Of a stretch of DNA of 64,000 nucleotides, positions 1 through 8,800 are shown piece after piece. Each line of letters opens with the position of its first letter. Position 1 is the stretch's first letter. The DNA is from Candidatus Mycobacterium wuenschmannii. GTDB taxonomy: Bacteria > Actinomycetota > Actinomycetes > Mycobacteriales > Mycobacteriaceae. The position numbers and the translations under genes are program-made. Location: NCBI RefSeq assembly GCF_030252325.1, contig NZ_CP126981.1, positions 2,728,001 through 2,792,000 on the forward strand, in the 5' to 3' direction. The notes beneath the pieces are model-generated. The model was given only the letters and a program-made list of their open reading frames with translations, was not told the origin of the DNA and searched no databases.

Positions 1-718
1 TGTCCTGGTACTCGTCGACCAGGATGTGGCGGAAGCGCCGACGGTAATGGTCGGCGATCTGCGGGAAGGCCTGCAGCACCGCGACCGTCTCGCCGATCAG
101 GTCGTCGAAGTCGAGGGCGTTGGCCACCCGCAGCCGCTGCTGATATTCGGAGTAGACCGCGGCGACCGTGCGGGCCAGATCGTCGGACAGGTCGTCGTCG
201 GACAGGTTGGCGATGGCCTGCTGCGGGTCGATGAGTTCGTTCTTCAGGTTGGAGATGTTGTTGGCCAGCAGTCGCGGCGAGTACCGCTTGAGGTCGAGGC
301 CCATGTCCTTGCCGATCATCTGCAGCAGCCGGCGCGAGTCGTCGGCGTCGTAGATCGAGAAGTTGGAGTTGAGGCCGGAGATCAGCGAGGCCTGGTTGCG
401 CAGAATCCGCACGCAGGTCGAGTGGAACGTCGACACCCACATCGAGCGCGCCCGCGGACCGACCAGCGCGGCGACCCGCTCGCGCATCTCCGCGGCGGCC
501 TTGTTGGTGAAGGTGATCGCGAGGACCTGGCCGGGTGAGACGTCGCGGGCGGCCAGCAGGTAGGCGATCCGGCGGGTCAGCACGGCCGTCTTGCCGGACC
601 CGGCACCGGCGACGATCAGCAGCGGCGAGCCCTCGTGCAGCACCGCCTGACGCTGCTGGGGATTCAGTCCGTCGAGAAGCTGTTCGGTTTCGGATTCGGT
701 CACGTGCTGCAGACTCAT
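1..718 (-). CDS. uvrD1: ATP-dependent DNA helicase UvrD1/PcrA, N-terminal part (runs off the window)
   Basis: Superfamily 1 helicase of DNA repair. Only the first 239 codons are present; the gene continues past base 1. Reading from the ATG at 718, the Q motif LNPQQRQAV lies at residues 18-26, the Walker A motif GAGSGKT at 38-44, and the Walker B motif DEYQD at 235-239, exactly at the window edge. It is divergent from the chorismate mutase gene. A TAGGTT -10 box at 733-728 lies 9 nt before the ATG, so the leader should be about 3 nt. Mycobacterial UvrD1 is about 770 residues, so roughly a third is visible. The order uvrD1, chorismate mutase, pgi is the conserved mycobacterial arrangement. Confidence 0.95.
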   Translation of the reverse strand, partial: MSLQHVTESETEQLLDGLNPQQRQAVLHEGSPLLIVAGAGSGKTAVLTRRIAYLLAARDVSPGQVLAITFTNKAAAEMRERVAALVGPRARSMWVSTFHSTCVRILRNQASLISGLNSNFSIYDADDSRRLLQMIGKDMGLDLKRYSPRLLANNISNLKNELIDPQQAIANLSDDDLSDDLARTVAAVYSEYQQRLRVANALDFDDLIGETVAVLQAFPQIADHYRRRFRHILVDEYQD

Positions 719-858
719 AACCCGTCCAACCTACCGCCGTTCGCCGACACCTTTGCGCTGGAACGCCTGCAAGTGGCAGACTCGATTCGTGCTCAACGCG
801 CAGTGGCGATTTTTCTACGGGTACCGGCCAGCGGTGCCCGTGGTTTAGCTGCTTCCCA

Positions 859-891
859 GAGCCCCGCGGTCCGCTTCCGGATCCGGGGCTC
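859..891 (+). promoter_or_regulatory. Hairpin in the leader of the chorismate mutase gene
   Basis: GAGCCCCG at 859-866 is an exact reverse complement of CGGGGCTC at 884-891, with a 17-nt loop. It lies between the divergent uvrD1 and chorismate mutase starts, 65 nt before the latter's ATG. It is not followed by a T run, so an intrinsic terminator is unlikely. A leader RNA structure is possible. Confidence 0.4.
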
Positions 892-956
892 GTCTCTTGT
901 GTGAGGCCCGAAACCGGATGACACCGCAGAACCCACACGAGAATTCGGAGTTACCA

Positions 957-1220
957 ATGACAATCGACACCGAACACCCCATCGATATCGCCGCCCTTCG
1001 GGTGGAGATCGACCGGCTCGACGCCGAGATTCTGGCCGCGGTCAAACGCCGCGCCGAGGTGTCCAGGGAAATCGGCAAGGCACGGATGGCGTCCGGCGGC
1101 ACCCGGCTGGTGCACAGCCGCGAGATGCAGGTCATCGAGCGTTACAGCGAACTCGGGCCCGAGGGCAAAGACCTGGCGATGCTGCTGCTGCGGCTCGGCC
1201 GCGGCCGGCTCGGTCACTAG
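957..1220 (+). CDS. aroQ: Chorismate mutase (AroQ type, intracellular)
   Basis: Converts chorismate to prephenate for Phe/Tyr synthesis. The 87-residue all-helical protein has the AroQ signature EIDRLDAEILAAVKRRAEVS near the N terminus, then GKARMASGGTRLVHSREM and a C-terminal LLLRLGRGRLGH. It closely matches the short mycobacterial enzyme (Rv0948c type), which is known to be weak alone and activated by DAHP synthase through its C-terminal tail. I chose the ATG at 957 because GGAG lies 6 nt upstream at 947-950. An in-frame start at 897 would add 20 residues unlike the family. It has no secretion signal, unlike the *AroQ periplasmic mutase. Confidence 0.93.
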   Translation: MTIDTEHPIDIAALRVEIDRLDAEILAAVKRRAEVSREIGKARMASGGTRLVHSREMQVIERYSELGPEGKDLAMLLLRLGRGRLGH

Positions 1221-1276
1221 CCCGCTGTTCACCTGCGCGTCAGCAATGCTCCCATCGACCTGACTAGGGTCGAGGG

Positions 1277-2941
1277 ATGACTGCGGTTGACCAGATCCCC
1301 GACATCTCAGCGACCCCGGAGTGGAGCGCGCTGCAGCAGCACCACCGGCAGATCGGTGACACCCACCTGCGGGAGTTTTTCGACGCCGACCCCGACCGCG
1401 GCCGCGAATTCACCCTGACCGTCGGCGACCTGTACATCGACTACAGCAAGCACCGCATCAACCGCGACACGCTGCGACTGCTGATCGACCTGGCCCACGC
1501 GGCCCAGCTCGAGCGGCATCGCGATGCGATGTTCGAGGGGACGCACATCAACGTGTCCGAGGACCGCGCCGTGCTGCACACCGCGCTGCGGCTGCCGCGC
1601 GACGCATCGCTGACGGTCGACGGGCAGGATGTGGTCGCCGACGTCCACGAAGTCCTCGACAGGATGGGCGATTTCACCGACCGGCTGCGCAGTGGCGACT
1701 GGACCGGCGCCACCGGCAAGCGGATCACCACCGTCGTCAACATCGGGATCGGCGGCTCTGATCTCGGCCCGGTGATGGTCTATCAGGCGCTGCGGCACTA
1801 CGCCGACGCCGGCGTCTCGGCGCGCTTCGTGTCCAACGTCGACCCGGCCGACCTGATCGCGAAGCTCGCCGACTTGGACCCGGCCACAACGCTTTTCATC
1901 ATCGCCTCCAAGACCTTCACGACGCTCGAGACGCTGACCAACGCTACGGCCGCGCGGCGTTGGCTGACCGACGCGCTCGGCGACGACGCGGTGGCCAAGC
2001 ACTTCGTGGCCGTCTCCACCAACGCCGAGTTGGTGGCCGATTTCGGCATCGACACCGACAACATGTTCGGCTTCTGGGACTGGGTCGGCGGCCGGTACTC
2101 CGTCGACTCCGCAATCGGCCTGTCGGTGATGGCCGTGATCGGCCGAGAAGCGTTCGCGGACTTCCTGTCAGGCTTCCACATCGTCGACGAGCATTTCCGC
2201 ACCGCTCCGCTGGAGTCGAATGCGCCGGCTCTGCTCGGCCTGATCGGGCTGTGGTACTCGGACTTCTTCGACGCGCAGGCCCGCGCGGTGTTGCCATACT
2301 CCAACGACATGGCCCGCTTCGCCGCGTATCTGCAGCAGTTGACGATGGAGTCCAACGGCAAGTCCGTTCGCGCCGACGGCACGCCCGTCACCACCGACAC
2401 CGGCGAAATCTTCTGGGGCGAGCCGGGAACCAACGGCCAGCACGCCTTCTACCAACTGCTGCACCAGGGCACGCGGCTGGTGCCGGCCGATTTCCTCGGC
2501 TTCAGCCAGCCCACCGACGACCTGCCCACCATGGACGGCACCGGCAGCATGCACGACCTGCTGATGAGCAACTTCTTCGCGCAGACGCAGGTGCTGGCGT
2601 TCGGCAAGACCGCCGAGGAGATCGCCGCCGAGGGCACGGCGTCAGATGTGGTGCCGCACAAGGTGATGCCGGGAAACCGTCCGTCCACCTCGATCCTGGC
2701 GACCCGGCTCACCCCGTCGGTGCTGGGCCAGCTGGTCGCGCTGTACGAACACCAGGTGTTCACCGAGGGCGTCGTCTGGGGCATCGACTCGTTCGACCAG
2801 TGGGGCGTCGAGCTCGGTAAGACGCAGGCCAAGGCGCTCCTGCCGGTGCTGACCGAAGACGCTTCTCCCGCAGCACAATCCGATAGCTCAACGGATGCCC
2901 TGGTGCGCCGTTATCGAGCCCAGAGGGGTCGGGCGGACTAA
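1277..2941 (+). CDS. pgi: Glucose-6-phosphate isomerase
   Basis: Interconverts glucose-6-phosphate and fructose-6-phosphate in glycolysis and gluconeogenesis. The full-length 554-residue protein carries the PGI signatures: [20 protein letters not shown] in the phosphate-binding region, [11 protein letters not shown], and [16 protein letters not shown] with the catalytic His. Transcription is probably leaderless, because a TAGGGT -10 box at 1265-1270 is followed after 6 nt by the ATG. The last 4 bases overlap the stop of the convergent SDR gene. Confidence 0.98.
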   Translation: MTAVDQIPDISATPEWSALQQHHRQIGDTHLREFFDADPDRGREFTLTVGDLYIDYSKHRINRDTLRLLIDLAHAAQLERHRDAMFEGTHINVSEDRAVLHTALRLPRDASLTVDGQDVVADVHEVLDRMGDFTDRLRSGDWTGATGKRITTVVNIGIGGSDLGPVMVYQALRHYADAGVSARFVSNVDPADLIAKLADLDPATTLFIIASKTFTTLETLTNATAARRWLTDALGDDAVAKHFVAVSTNAELVADFGIDTDNMFGFWDWVGGRYSVDSAIGLSVMAVIGREAFADFLSGFHIVDEHFRTAPLESNAPALLGLIGLWYSDFFDAQARAVLPYSNDMARFAAYLQQLTMESNGKSVRADGTPVTTDTGEIFWGEPGTNGQHAFYQLLHQGTRLVPADFLGFSQPTDDLPTMDGTGSMHDLLMSNFFAQTQVLAFGKTAEEIAAEGTASDVVPHKVMPGNRPSTSILATRLTPSVLGQLVALYEHQVFTEGVVWGIDSFDQWGVELGKTQAKALLPVLTEDASPAAQSDSSTDALVRRYRAQRGRAD

Positions 2942-3687
2942 GCGAACCGTTTGGCCAGCGACAGCGGCGCCACCTTGAGCAGTGCCACCAGTGGGCCCCA
3001 CGGCCACCACGGGATGGCGGCCCGCCCCGGCTCACGCTCGATGGCCGCGACGAGCGCCTTGACCCCGGTGTCGTTGTCCACCATCAGCATTGTGCTCTGC
3101 GACTTCGCCGTCATCTCCGATTCGATGTAGCCGGGCTCCATCACCGACACCGTGATCGGACCCTTGGCGTATTCGGCGCGCAGCGACTGCCCCAGCGAGC
3201 TGAGGCCCGCTTTGCTTGCGGCGTAGGCCGCCTTCACGCCGGGCACACCTTTCGATCCCAGAACCGAGGAGATCAGCACCAGATGCCCGGAGCCCTGGGC
3301 CTTGAACATCTCCAGCGCGGTCTCGATCTGCACCAGGGCGGCGACCAGATTGGTCTCGATGGTCGCCTTGTTGGCCCACAGTTTTCCCGAGCCCAGCTTG
3401 GCGCCCTTGCCGATGCCGGCGTTGACGATCACCCGGTCGATGCCGCCGAGGGCATCCGACAATTCGGCGAAGACCTTGGGCACCTGGTCGTGGTCGTTGA
3501 CGTCCAGCGCGGCGATGGCCACTTTCGAGTCTGGATATCGTTGCGCGAGTTCGTCTTTCAGTTCCTCGAGCTTATCGGTGCGACGGGCGCACAGGGCGAG
3601 GTCCCGGCCCTTGGCGGCGAACGCGCGGGCCATTCCGGCGCCGAGACCGGAACTCGCACCGGTGATGAGGATCTTCTGCCGAGTCAT
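2938..3687 (-). CDS. SDR family oxidoreductase (Rv0945-like)
   Basis: Classical short-chain dehydrogenase of 249 residues. The NAD(P)-binding motif TGASSGLG is at residues 10-17, followed by CARR (suggesting NADPH), the NAG motif in VNAGIGKG, the structural Ser in LISSVLGS, and the YAASK catalytic Tyr/Lys. The substrate is unknown. It is convergent with pgi (4-bp overlap) and lies next to the DUF732 and Fpg-like genes, as in other mycobacteria where an SDR follows pgi. Confidence 0.9.
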   Translation of the reverse strand: MTRQKILITGASSGLGAGMARAFAAKGRDLALCARRTDKLEELKDELAQRYPDSKVAIAALDVNDHDQVPKVFAELSDALGGIDRVIVNAGIGKGAKLGSGKLWANKATIETNLVAALVQIETALEMFKAQGSGHLVLISSVLGSKGVPGVKAAYAASKAGLSSLGQSLRAEYAKGPITVSVMEPGYIESEMTAKSQSTMLMVDNDTGVKALVAAIEREPGRAAIPWWPWGPLVALLKVAPLSLAKRFA

Positions 3688-3722
3688 CCGCCCATTTCAG
3701 CAGACGCGTTGCCGGCTCCGAT

Positions 3723-4040
3723 TTACGGGCAGTAGGTCGACTTCGCCAGCTGCACTTCACGCCGAACCTGGTCCAGGCTGGCCCCATGATTGGCCTGGGC
3801 CAGGTCGCTGACCACGCTGTCGAAGGGCTCGCCGCCACCCAGGAGTTCGCAGACCTTGTGCGCGTTGGCGATCACCTTGTCCGGGTGCCAGTTTGTCCGG
3901 TCCGGGAAAATGTCTCTGACGCCCTGCAGGTAAGCGTCGTCCTGGGCCTGATCCGCGACAGCCGGCCCTGCGCCGAGGATGCCGGCGACGAGCAGCCCGG
4001 CCACGCCGACGGCGACCCGGCCTCGTTTACGAGAAAGCAT
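3723..4040 (-). CDS. DUF732 secreted protein, second gene of a tandem pair
   Basis: A 105-residue protein with a Sec signal peptide (basic MLSRKRGR, hydrophobic stretch, likely cleavage after AVA). The mature part has two Cys, as usual in DUF732, and ends in REVQLAKSTYCP, the same end as the upstream paralog. The function of DUF732 is unknown. It starts 9 nt after the upstream gene's stop and has a strong ribosome site (AAGGAGA), so it is translated from the operator-controlled bicistronic transcript. Confidence 0.85.
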   Translation of the reverse strand: MLSRKRGRVAVGVAGLLVAGILGAGPAVADQAQDDAYLQGVRDIFPDRTNWHPDKVIANAHKVCELLGGGEPFDSVVSDLAQANHGASLDQVRREVQLAKSTYCP

Positions 4041-4049
4041 GTTGTCTCC

Positions 4050-4373
4050 TTAGGGGCAGTAGGTCGACTTCGCCAGCTGCACTTCGCGCTGTGTCTGCTC
4101 TACGGATTCCTGGTTGTCGTCGGCTTGGCGGACGTCGTTGACCACCTTGTCGAAACTGTCTCCGTTGGCCAGGTGGCTACAGATGCGGTGCGCATTGCCG
4201 ATGTTCGCCGCGGGGTCGAGGCTTCGACCCTGGTAGATCTGCTGCAGGGCGGCGAAGTACTGGTCGTCCTGCGCTTGGTCGGCTCTGGCGGGTCCGGCGC
4301 CGATCATGACGGCCACGAAAAGTCCCGCCGCGGCGGCCACCCTTATCCCGTTGCGTGCTTGACGTCGAATCAT
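4050..4373 (-). CDS. DUF732 secreted protein, first gene of the pair, leaderless and operator-controlled
   Basis: A 107-residue paralog of the downstream gene. The N-terminal signal peptide has a hydrophobic AAAAGLFVAVMIGAG core and likely cleavage before DQAQDD. The mature domain is DUF732 with the ending REVQLAKSTYCP. The -10 box TACGTT at 4385-4380 lies 6 nt before the ATG, so the mRNA begins at the start codon. The palindromic operator described below is centred at -43.5. Function unknown; inferred cell-envelope or secreted. Confidence 0.87.
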   Translation of the reverse strand: MIRRQARNGIRVAAAAGLFVAVMIGAGPARADQAQDDQYFAALQQIYQGRSLDPAANIGNAHRICSHLANGDSFDKVVNDVRQADDNQESVEQTQREVQLAKSTYCP

Positions 4374-4403
4374 GGCAAGAACGTAAGCCGCGCGGCGCCG
4401 TCG

Positions 4404-4430
4404 GCGATACAGGGATTTCCCTGGTATTCA
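4404..4430 (-). promoter_or_regulatory. Palindromic operator 1 (CAGGGATTTCCCTG) upstream of the DUF732 pair
   Basis: The core AGGGATTTCCCT is at 4411-4422, flanked by GATAC on the left and GGTATTC on the right (plus-strand view). It ends 25 nt before the -10 box TACGTT (4385-4380). Its centre is 43.5 bp upstream of the inferred start site, the usual place for an activator touching sigma factor. It lies 1 nt beyond the stop of the Fpg/Nei gene. Confidence 0.75.
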
Positions 4431-4431
4431 C

Positions 4432-5295
4432 CTATTTCAGCAGGCGTGACATCCGCCGATCGGCAAGAACTTTGCCGCCGGTCTGGCAGGTCGGGCAGTA
4501 CTGAAACGACTTGTCGGCGAACGACACTTCGCGGACGGTGTCGCCGCAGACCGGGCACGGCAGGCCGGTGCGCGCGTGCACCCGCATTCCCGAACGCTTC
4601 TCGCCCTTCAGCTCGGCGGCCTGCTGGCCGACCGATCTGCCGACCGCGTCGGACAGGACCGACACCATCGCGTCGTACAGGGCTGCGAGTTGGGCCTCGG
4701 TGAGTTTGGCCGCGGTGGCGAACGGCGACAGCCTGGCGACGTGCAGGATCTCGTCGCTGTACGCGTTGCCGATGCCGGCGATGACTTTCTGGTCGGTGAT
4801 GACGCCTTTGATCCGGCCGGTGTTCTTTGCCAGCAGGGTGGCGAGGTCAGTTTGGCTGAGCTGCAAGGCATCTGGGCCAAGTGCGGCGATGCCGGGAACC
4901 TTCTGCGGGTCGTCGACGAGCCACACGGCCAGCCGCTTCTGGGTGCCGGCCTCGGTGAGGTCGAAGCCCGGCGATTCACCGGGCGGGCCGAGGTGAACCC
5001 TCAATGCGATCGGACCCTTGCCGGGTTTCAGCGGCATCGGAGACAGTTTCTCCGACCAGCGCAGCCAACCGGCCCGCGACAGGTGGGTGATCAGGATCAG
5101 CTCGCCGACGCGCATGCCGAGGTACTTGCCCCAGCGGTCGGCGCCGCTGACGGTCAGGCCGTGCAGCGCGTCGATCCGCGGATCGAAGGTCTTTAGCACC
5201 GACAACGCGGAGACGTCGACGCGACCAACGGTCTTGCCGACGGCGTGCTGGCGGAGGTAGTCGGCCAGCGCCTCGACTTCGGGCAGTTCGGGCAT
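4432..5295 (-). CDS. Fpg/Nei family DNA glycosylase-AP lyase
   Basis: Base-excision repair enzyme for oxidised bases. The 287-residue protein starts MPELPEVE, so Pro2 (nucleophile) and Glu3 are present. The beta-sandwich Lys is likely the one in RWGKYLG. The helix-two-turn-helix has the AGIGNAYSDEILH motif, and the C-terminal zinc finger has four Cys in CPVCGD and YCPTC. It corresponds by position to the mycobacterial Rv0944 locus, but is full length here. The holin-like gene ends 16 nt upstream on the same strand. Confidence 0.92.
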   Translation of the reverse strand: MPELPEVEALADYLRQHAVGKTVGRVDVSALSVLKTFDPRIDALHGLTVSGADRWGKYLGMRVGELILITHLSRAGWLRWSEKLSPMPLKPGKGPIALRVHLGPPGESPGFDLTEAGTQKRLAVWLVDDPQKVPGIAALGPDALQLSQTDLATLLAKNTGRIKGVITDQKVIAGIGNAYSDEILHVARLSPFATAAKLTEAQLAALYDAMVSVLSDAVGRSVGQQAAELKGEKRSGMRVHARTGLPCPVCGDTVREVSFADKSFQYCPTCQTGGKVLADRRMSRLLK

Positions 5296-5311
5296 GAGTC
5301 CAGTGTGCCGG

Positions 5312-5701
5312 TCAGCGCCGGGCGCGGGGTGTCACGAGCGACAGCATCCAGCTGACGATCGACAAGACGATCGCGGCCTTGATCGCCGTCCACCAGAAGG
5401 AGTCGATGGCCAGACCCCAGTGGGTGGTGTTCGCGGTGATGCGCGCGGTGATCCAGAGCATCAGCGCGTTGATGACGATGTGGAACAGGCCCAGGGTCAG
5501 GATGTAGAGCGGGATCGACAGGATCTGCACGATCGGCTTGATGAAGGCGTTGACCAAGCCGAAGACGACCGCGACGGCGAAGATGATGCCGATCCGCTGC
5601 AGGCGGGTGTCACCGCCGACGAAGTACAGCCCGGGGACGAGCTTGGTAACCACCCACAGCGCTAGCCCCGTGAGCCCGGCCCGGATGACGAAAGCTGTCA
5701 T
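5312..5701 (-). CDS. Phage holin family / YvlD-like membrane protein
   Basis: A 129-residue integral membrane protein with about four hydrophobic segments: near residues 5-20, 37-55, 62-85 and 105-125. It has the family's characteristic GLVNAFIKPIVQILSIPL stretch. Related proteins are annotated as mycobacterial holin superfamily 4 and are widespread in chromosomes, so a true phage lysis role is unlikely. It is probably co-transcribed with the downstream glycosylase gene (16-nt gap). The orphan operator at 5833 lies about 130 bp upstream, but the intervening -10 match is imperfect. Confidence 0.85.
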   Translation of the reverse strand: MTAFVIRAGLTGLALWVVTKLVPGLYFVGGDTRLQRIGIIFAVAVVFGLVNAFIKPIVQILSIPLYILTLGLFHIVINALMLWITARITANTTHWGLAIDSFWWTAIKAAIVLSIVSWMLSLVTPRARR

Positions 5702-5761
5702 GGGGCTGAACGTACTCGGCTAACCGCGTCGTTAAGTGTCAACGACGCGGGCGCGTCACTA

Positions 5762-5810
5762 GTTCTGCCCAGGAGTGCCCGGCGTGCCGGGACCGCCGTC
5801 GCCGGTATGT
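5762..5810 (-). pseudogene. Relict of a PGRS C-terminal tail
   Basis: Read on the minus strand, this stretch encodes TGDGGPGTPGTPGQN followed by a TAG stop at 5762-5760. That resembles the natural end of the adjacent PGRS protein ([11 protein letters not shown]). It lies after that protein's own stop, in a different frame, and has no start codon. It directly follows the orphan operator and its degenerate -10 box, so it is probably what a deletion left of another PGRS gene. Confidence 0.45.
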
Positions 5811-5825
5811 CGATGTCCCTCACAT

Positions 5826-5851
5826 TCGATACAGGGAAAACCCTCGCATTC
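5826..5851 (-). promoter_or_regulatory. Palindromic operator 2, orphan copy
   Basis: The core AGGGAAAACCCT at 5833-5844 has the usual GATAC left flank and GCATTC right flank, in the same orientation as the others. At the expected distance of 25 nt is TACCGG (5807-5802), a -10 box lacking the final T. There is no start codon at the leaderless position. The promoter appears decayed, and no intact gene follows immediately. Confidence 0.6.
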
Positions 5852-5874
5852 GTCAAGTGGGTCAAACGGGCGAC

Positions 5875-8800
5875 CTACGGCAGGTTGCGCCCCGGCGTGC
5901 CGGCCGCTCCCTGCGTTCCGAAGGCACCCGTGCCACCAGGTCCGCCGTAGCCTCCCGGACCGCCGGCACCGCCGTTACCGCCGTTACCGAGCGGTCCAGG
6001 ATCCGTGCCTCCGTTACCGCCGTCGCCACCGTTGCCGCCGGCGCCGCCGGCCAAGGTGTCAGACCCATAGCTGTCGTTTCCACCCATGCCGCCCGCGCCG
6101 CCGTCGCCGCCGTCGCCCACGCTCCCGGTTCCGCCGTCACCGCCGGTGCCCGCGGAGTAGAAGTAGGCAGGTCCGCTGCCGGTACTGGCGCCCACGACGC
6201 TGCCGCCGGTTCCGCCGGCACCGCCGTCTCCTCCGACGCCGCCCAGGTAGCTGCCGCCGCCACCGCCGCCACCACCACCGCCGTTGCCGCCACCGGTGCC
6301 GCCATTGCCTTGGATGCCGCCGGCACCACCTTGGCCGCCGGAAGTGCTACCCCCGAAGCCGCCGTTACCACCGCGTCCTCCGAGGTCACCCGCAGCTCCG
6401 GATCCGCCCGTCCCGCCGGTTTGCAGGCCGTTGCCGCCATTACCGCCGTTACCGCCGTTACCGAATCCTCCGTAACCGCCGTAACCCCCGTTGCCGCCAG
6501 TCACCGCGCTCGAGCCACCCGCGCCACCGTCACCGCCGTCACCACCGGGGTGTCCGACTGTGGAACCAGCCGGATAGCCGCCTTCGCCACCATTGCCGCC
6601 GTACCCGCCGCGCACCGCGCCGTAGGCGCCCGACCCGCCATTGCCGCCGTCGCCGTTCAGCGGGTCGTATCCATCGCCGCCGCTGCCACCGCTACCGCCG
6701 AAGGACCCGCTCGCACCGGGGTTTCCATTTGCGCCGGGCACGGACCCGGTACCACCCAGACCGCGGGTTCCGCCGGAGCCGACATTCGCTCCGTTTCCGC
6801 CGTTGCCGCCGTTGGGTTGGCCGGCATAGCCGTCGCCGCCCCTACCGCCGCTACCGCCGCTACCACCCTGACCGCCGTTGCCGGCGCTACCGCCGCCGCC
6901 GGATCCGCCCGCAGTGCCGTTAGCGGCCGTGCCGCCGATGCCGGCGTTGCCACCATTGCCGCCGGCACCGCCGGTACCGCCCAGCCCGCCGGCGCCACCG
7001 TTCGAGCCTGCTGCACCGACCGCACCGGTAGCCCCGTTTCCGCCGGTGCCGCCGTTCGCGCCCTTGCCGCCGCCTCCACCGATGCCGCCGTTGCCGGAGG
7101 TCGAGCCACCCTTACCGCCCGCACCGCCGCTGCCGCCGGCTCCGCCCGCCTGACCGTTGTCACCGTTTCCACCCGCAGCGCCGGGAGTGCCCGGCGTGCT
7201 GCCGCTGGCGCCGTTTCCGCCGGCCGCTCCATAGCCGCCGATTCCGCCGTTTCCGCCGTTTCCGACGTTGCCGCCGTTGCCACCGGCACCACCGTTGCCG
7301 CCAGGCGCACCCGGAGTGGTGGCGTTGTAGCCGACTCCGCCGTTACCGCCGTTGCCACCGCTGGTCGGGGTCGACCCGGCTGTGCCGTTCGAGCCGGGAG
7401 TCGACCCGGTGCCGCCGTTGCCGGCCGCGCCACCGTTGCCGACGTTGCCGCCGTTACCCCCGGCGCCGCCGTTGGGACTGGCGGCGTTGCCGCTGCCACC
7501 CAGGGCGCCGTTGCCCGCACTGCCGCCGTTACCACCGTTGCCGGCGTTGCCGCCGGCCCCGGCCTGGCCTGCAGTGCCGTTCGCCGCAGTCCCACCGATT
7601 CCGCCGTTGCCGCCATTGCCGCCCGCGCCGCCGTCGGCGCCGCTACCGCCGGCACCACCGTTCGAAGCGACGGCTCCCGCTGCGCCGTTGACGCCCGAGC
7701 CGCCGAGACCACCCTTGGCGCCCGCGCCGCCGGCACCACCGTTACCGCCGTTGCCGGCGTTCGAACCGCCCAGGCCACCGGCGCCGCCGTTGCCGCCCGA
7801 CCCACCGGCCTGACCAATGGTGCCGCTGCCGCCGTTGGCCCCTGCGGTCGTCGCGAACGGGCCGTTCGTGCCGTTCGCGCCGGCAAACCCGTTGCCGCCG
7901 TTGCCACCTGTGCCGCCGTTGCCGACGTTGCCGCCGTTTCCGCCGGCGCCACCGTTGCCGCCGCTGGCGCCAGCCGTCGTGGCGTTGAAGCCGTTGCCGC
8001 CGTTGCCGCCGTTGCCGCCGCTGACGGGCGTCGACCCGGCGGTTCCCGTCGATCCGGGTGTCAGACCGCTGCCTCCGGTACCGGCCGAACCACCCGTCCC
8101 GACGTTGCCGCCGTTACCGCCCGCTCCACCGTTGGGGTTGGCGGAATTGCCGGCGCCGCCTGTCGCGCCGTTGCCCGCAGTACCGCCGTTGCCGCCGCTG
8201 CCGGCGTTGCCGCCGACCCCGGCCTGGCCCGCCGTACCGTTCGCAGCAGTCCCGCCTGCTCCGCCGTTACCGCCGTTGCCGCCCGCTCCACCGTTGGCGC
8301 CGCTACCACCCGCGCCACCGTTCGAGCCTGCCGAGCCTGCTGCGCCGTTCATACCGGACCCGCCGGCGCCCCCGTTTGCGCCGGCACCGCCCGCGCCGCC
8401 GTTACCGCCGTCGCCGGATGTCGACCCGCCGAGGCCACCCGCGCCGCCATTACCGCCAGAGCCGCCGGCCTGACCGATCGTGCCGCTACCACCGTTGGTG
8501 CCCGCGGTCGTCGCCGCTGGGCCGTTGGTGCCCGCCGTGCCGGCAAACCCGTTGCCGCCCTTGCCCCCGTCGCCGCCACTACCGACCGAACCGCCGTTGC
8601 CACCGGCACCGCCATTACCGCCCGATGCCCCCGCGGTCGAGGCGTTGTAACCCGCGCCACCGTTGCCGCCGTCGCCACCGCTGGTCGGCGTCGACCCCGC
8701 CGTTCCGTTCACGGCCGTGCCGCCGATGCCGGCGTTGCCGCCGTTACCACCCGCACCGCCGTCGACATGGCTGGCGGACCCCGAGTAACCGTCGCCGCCG

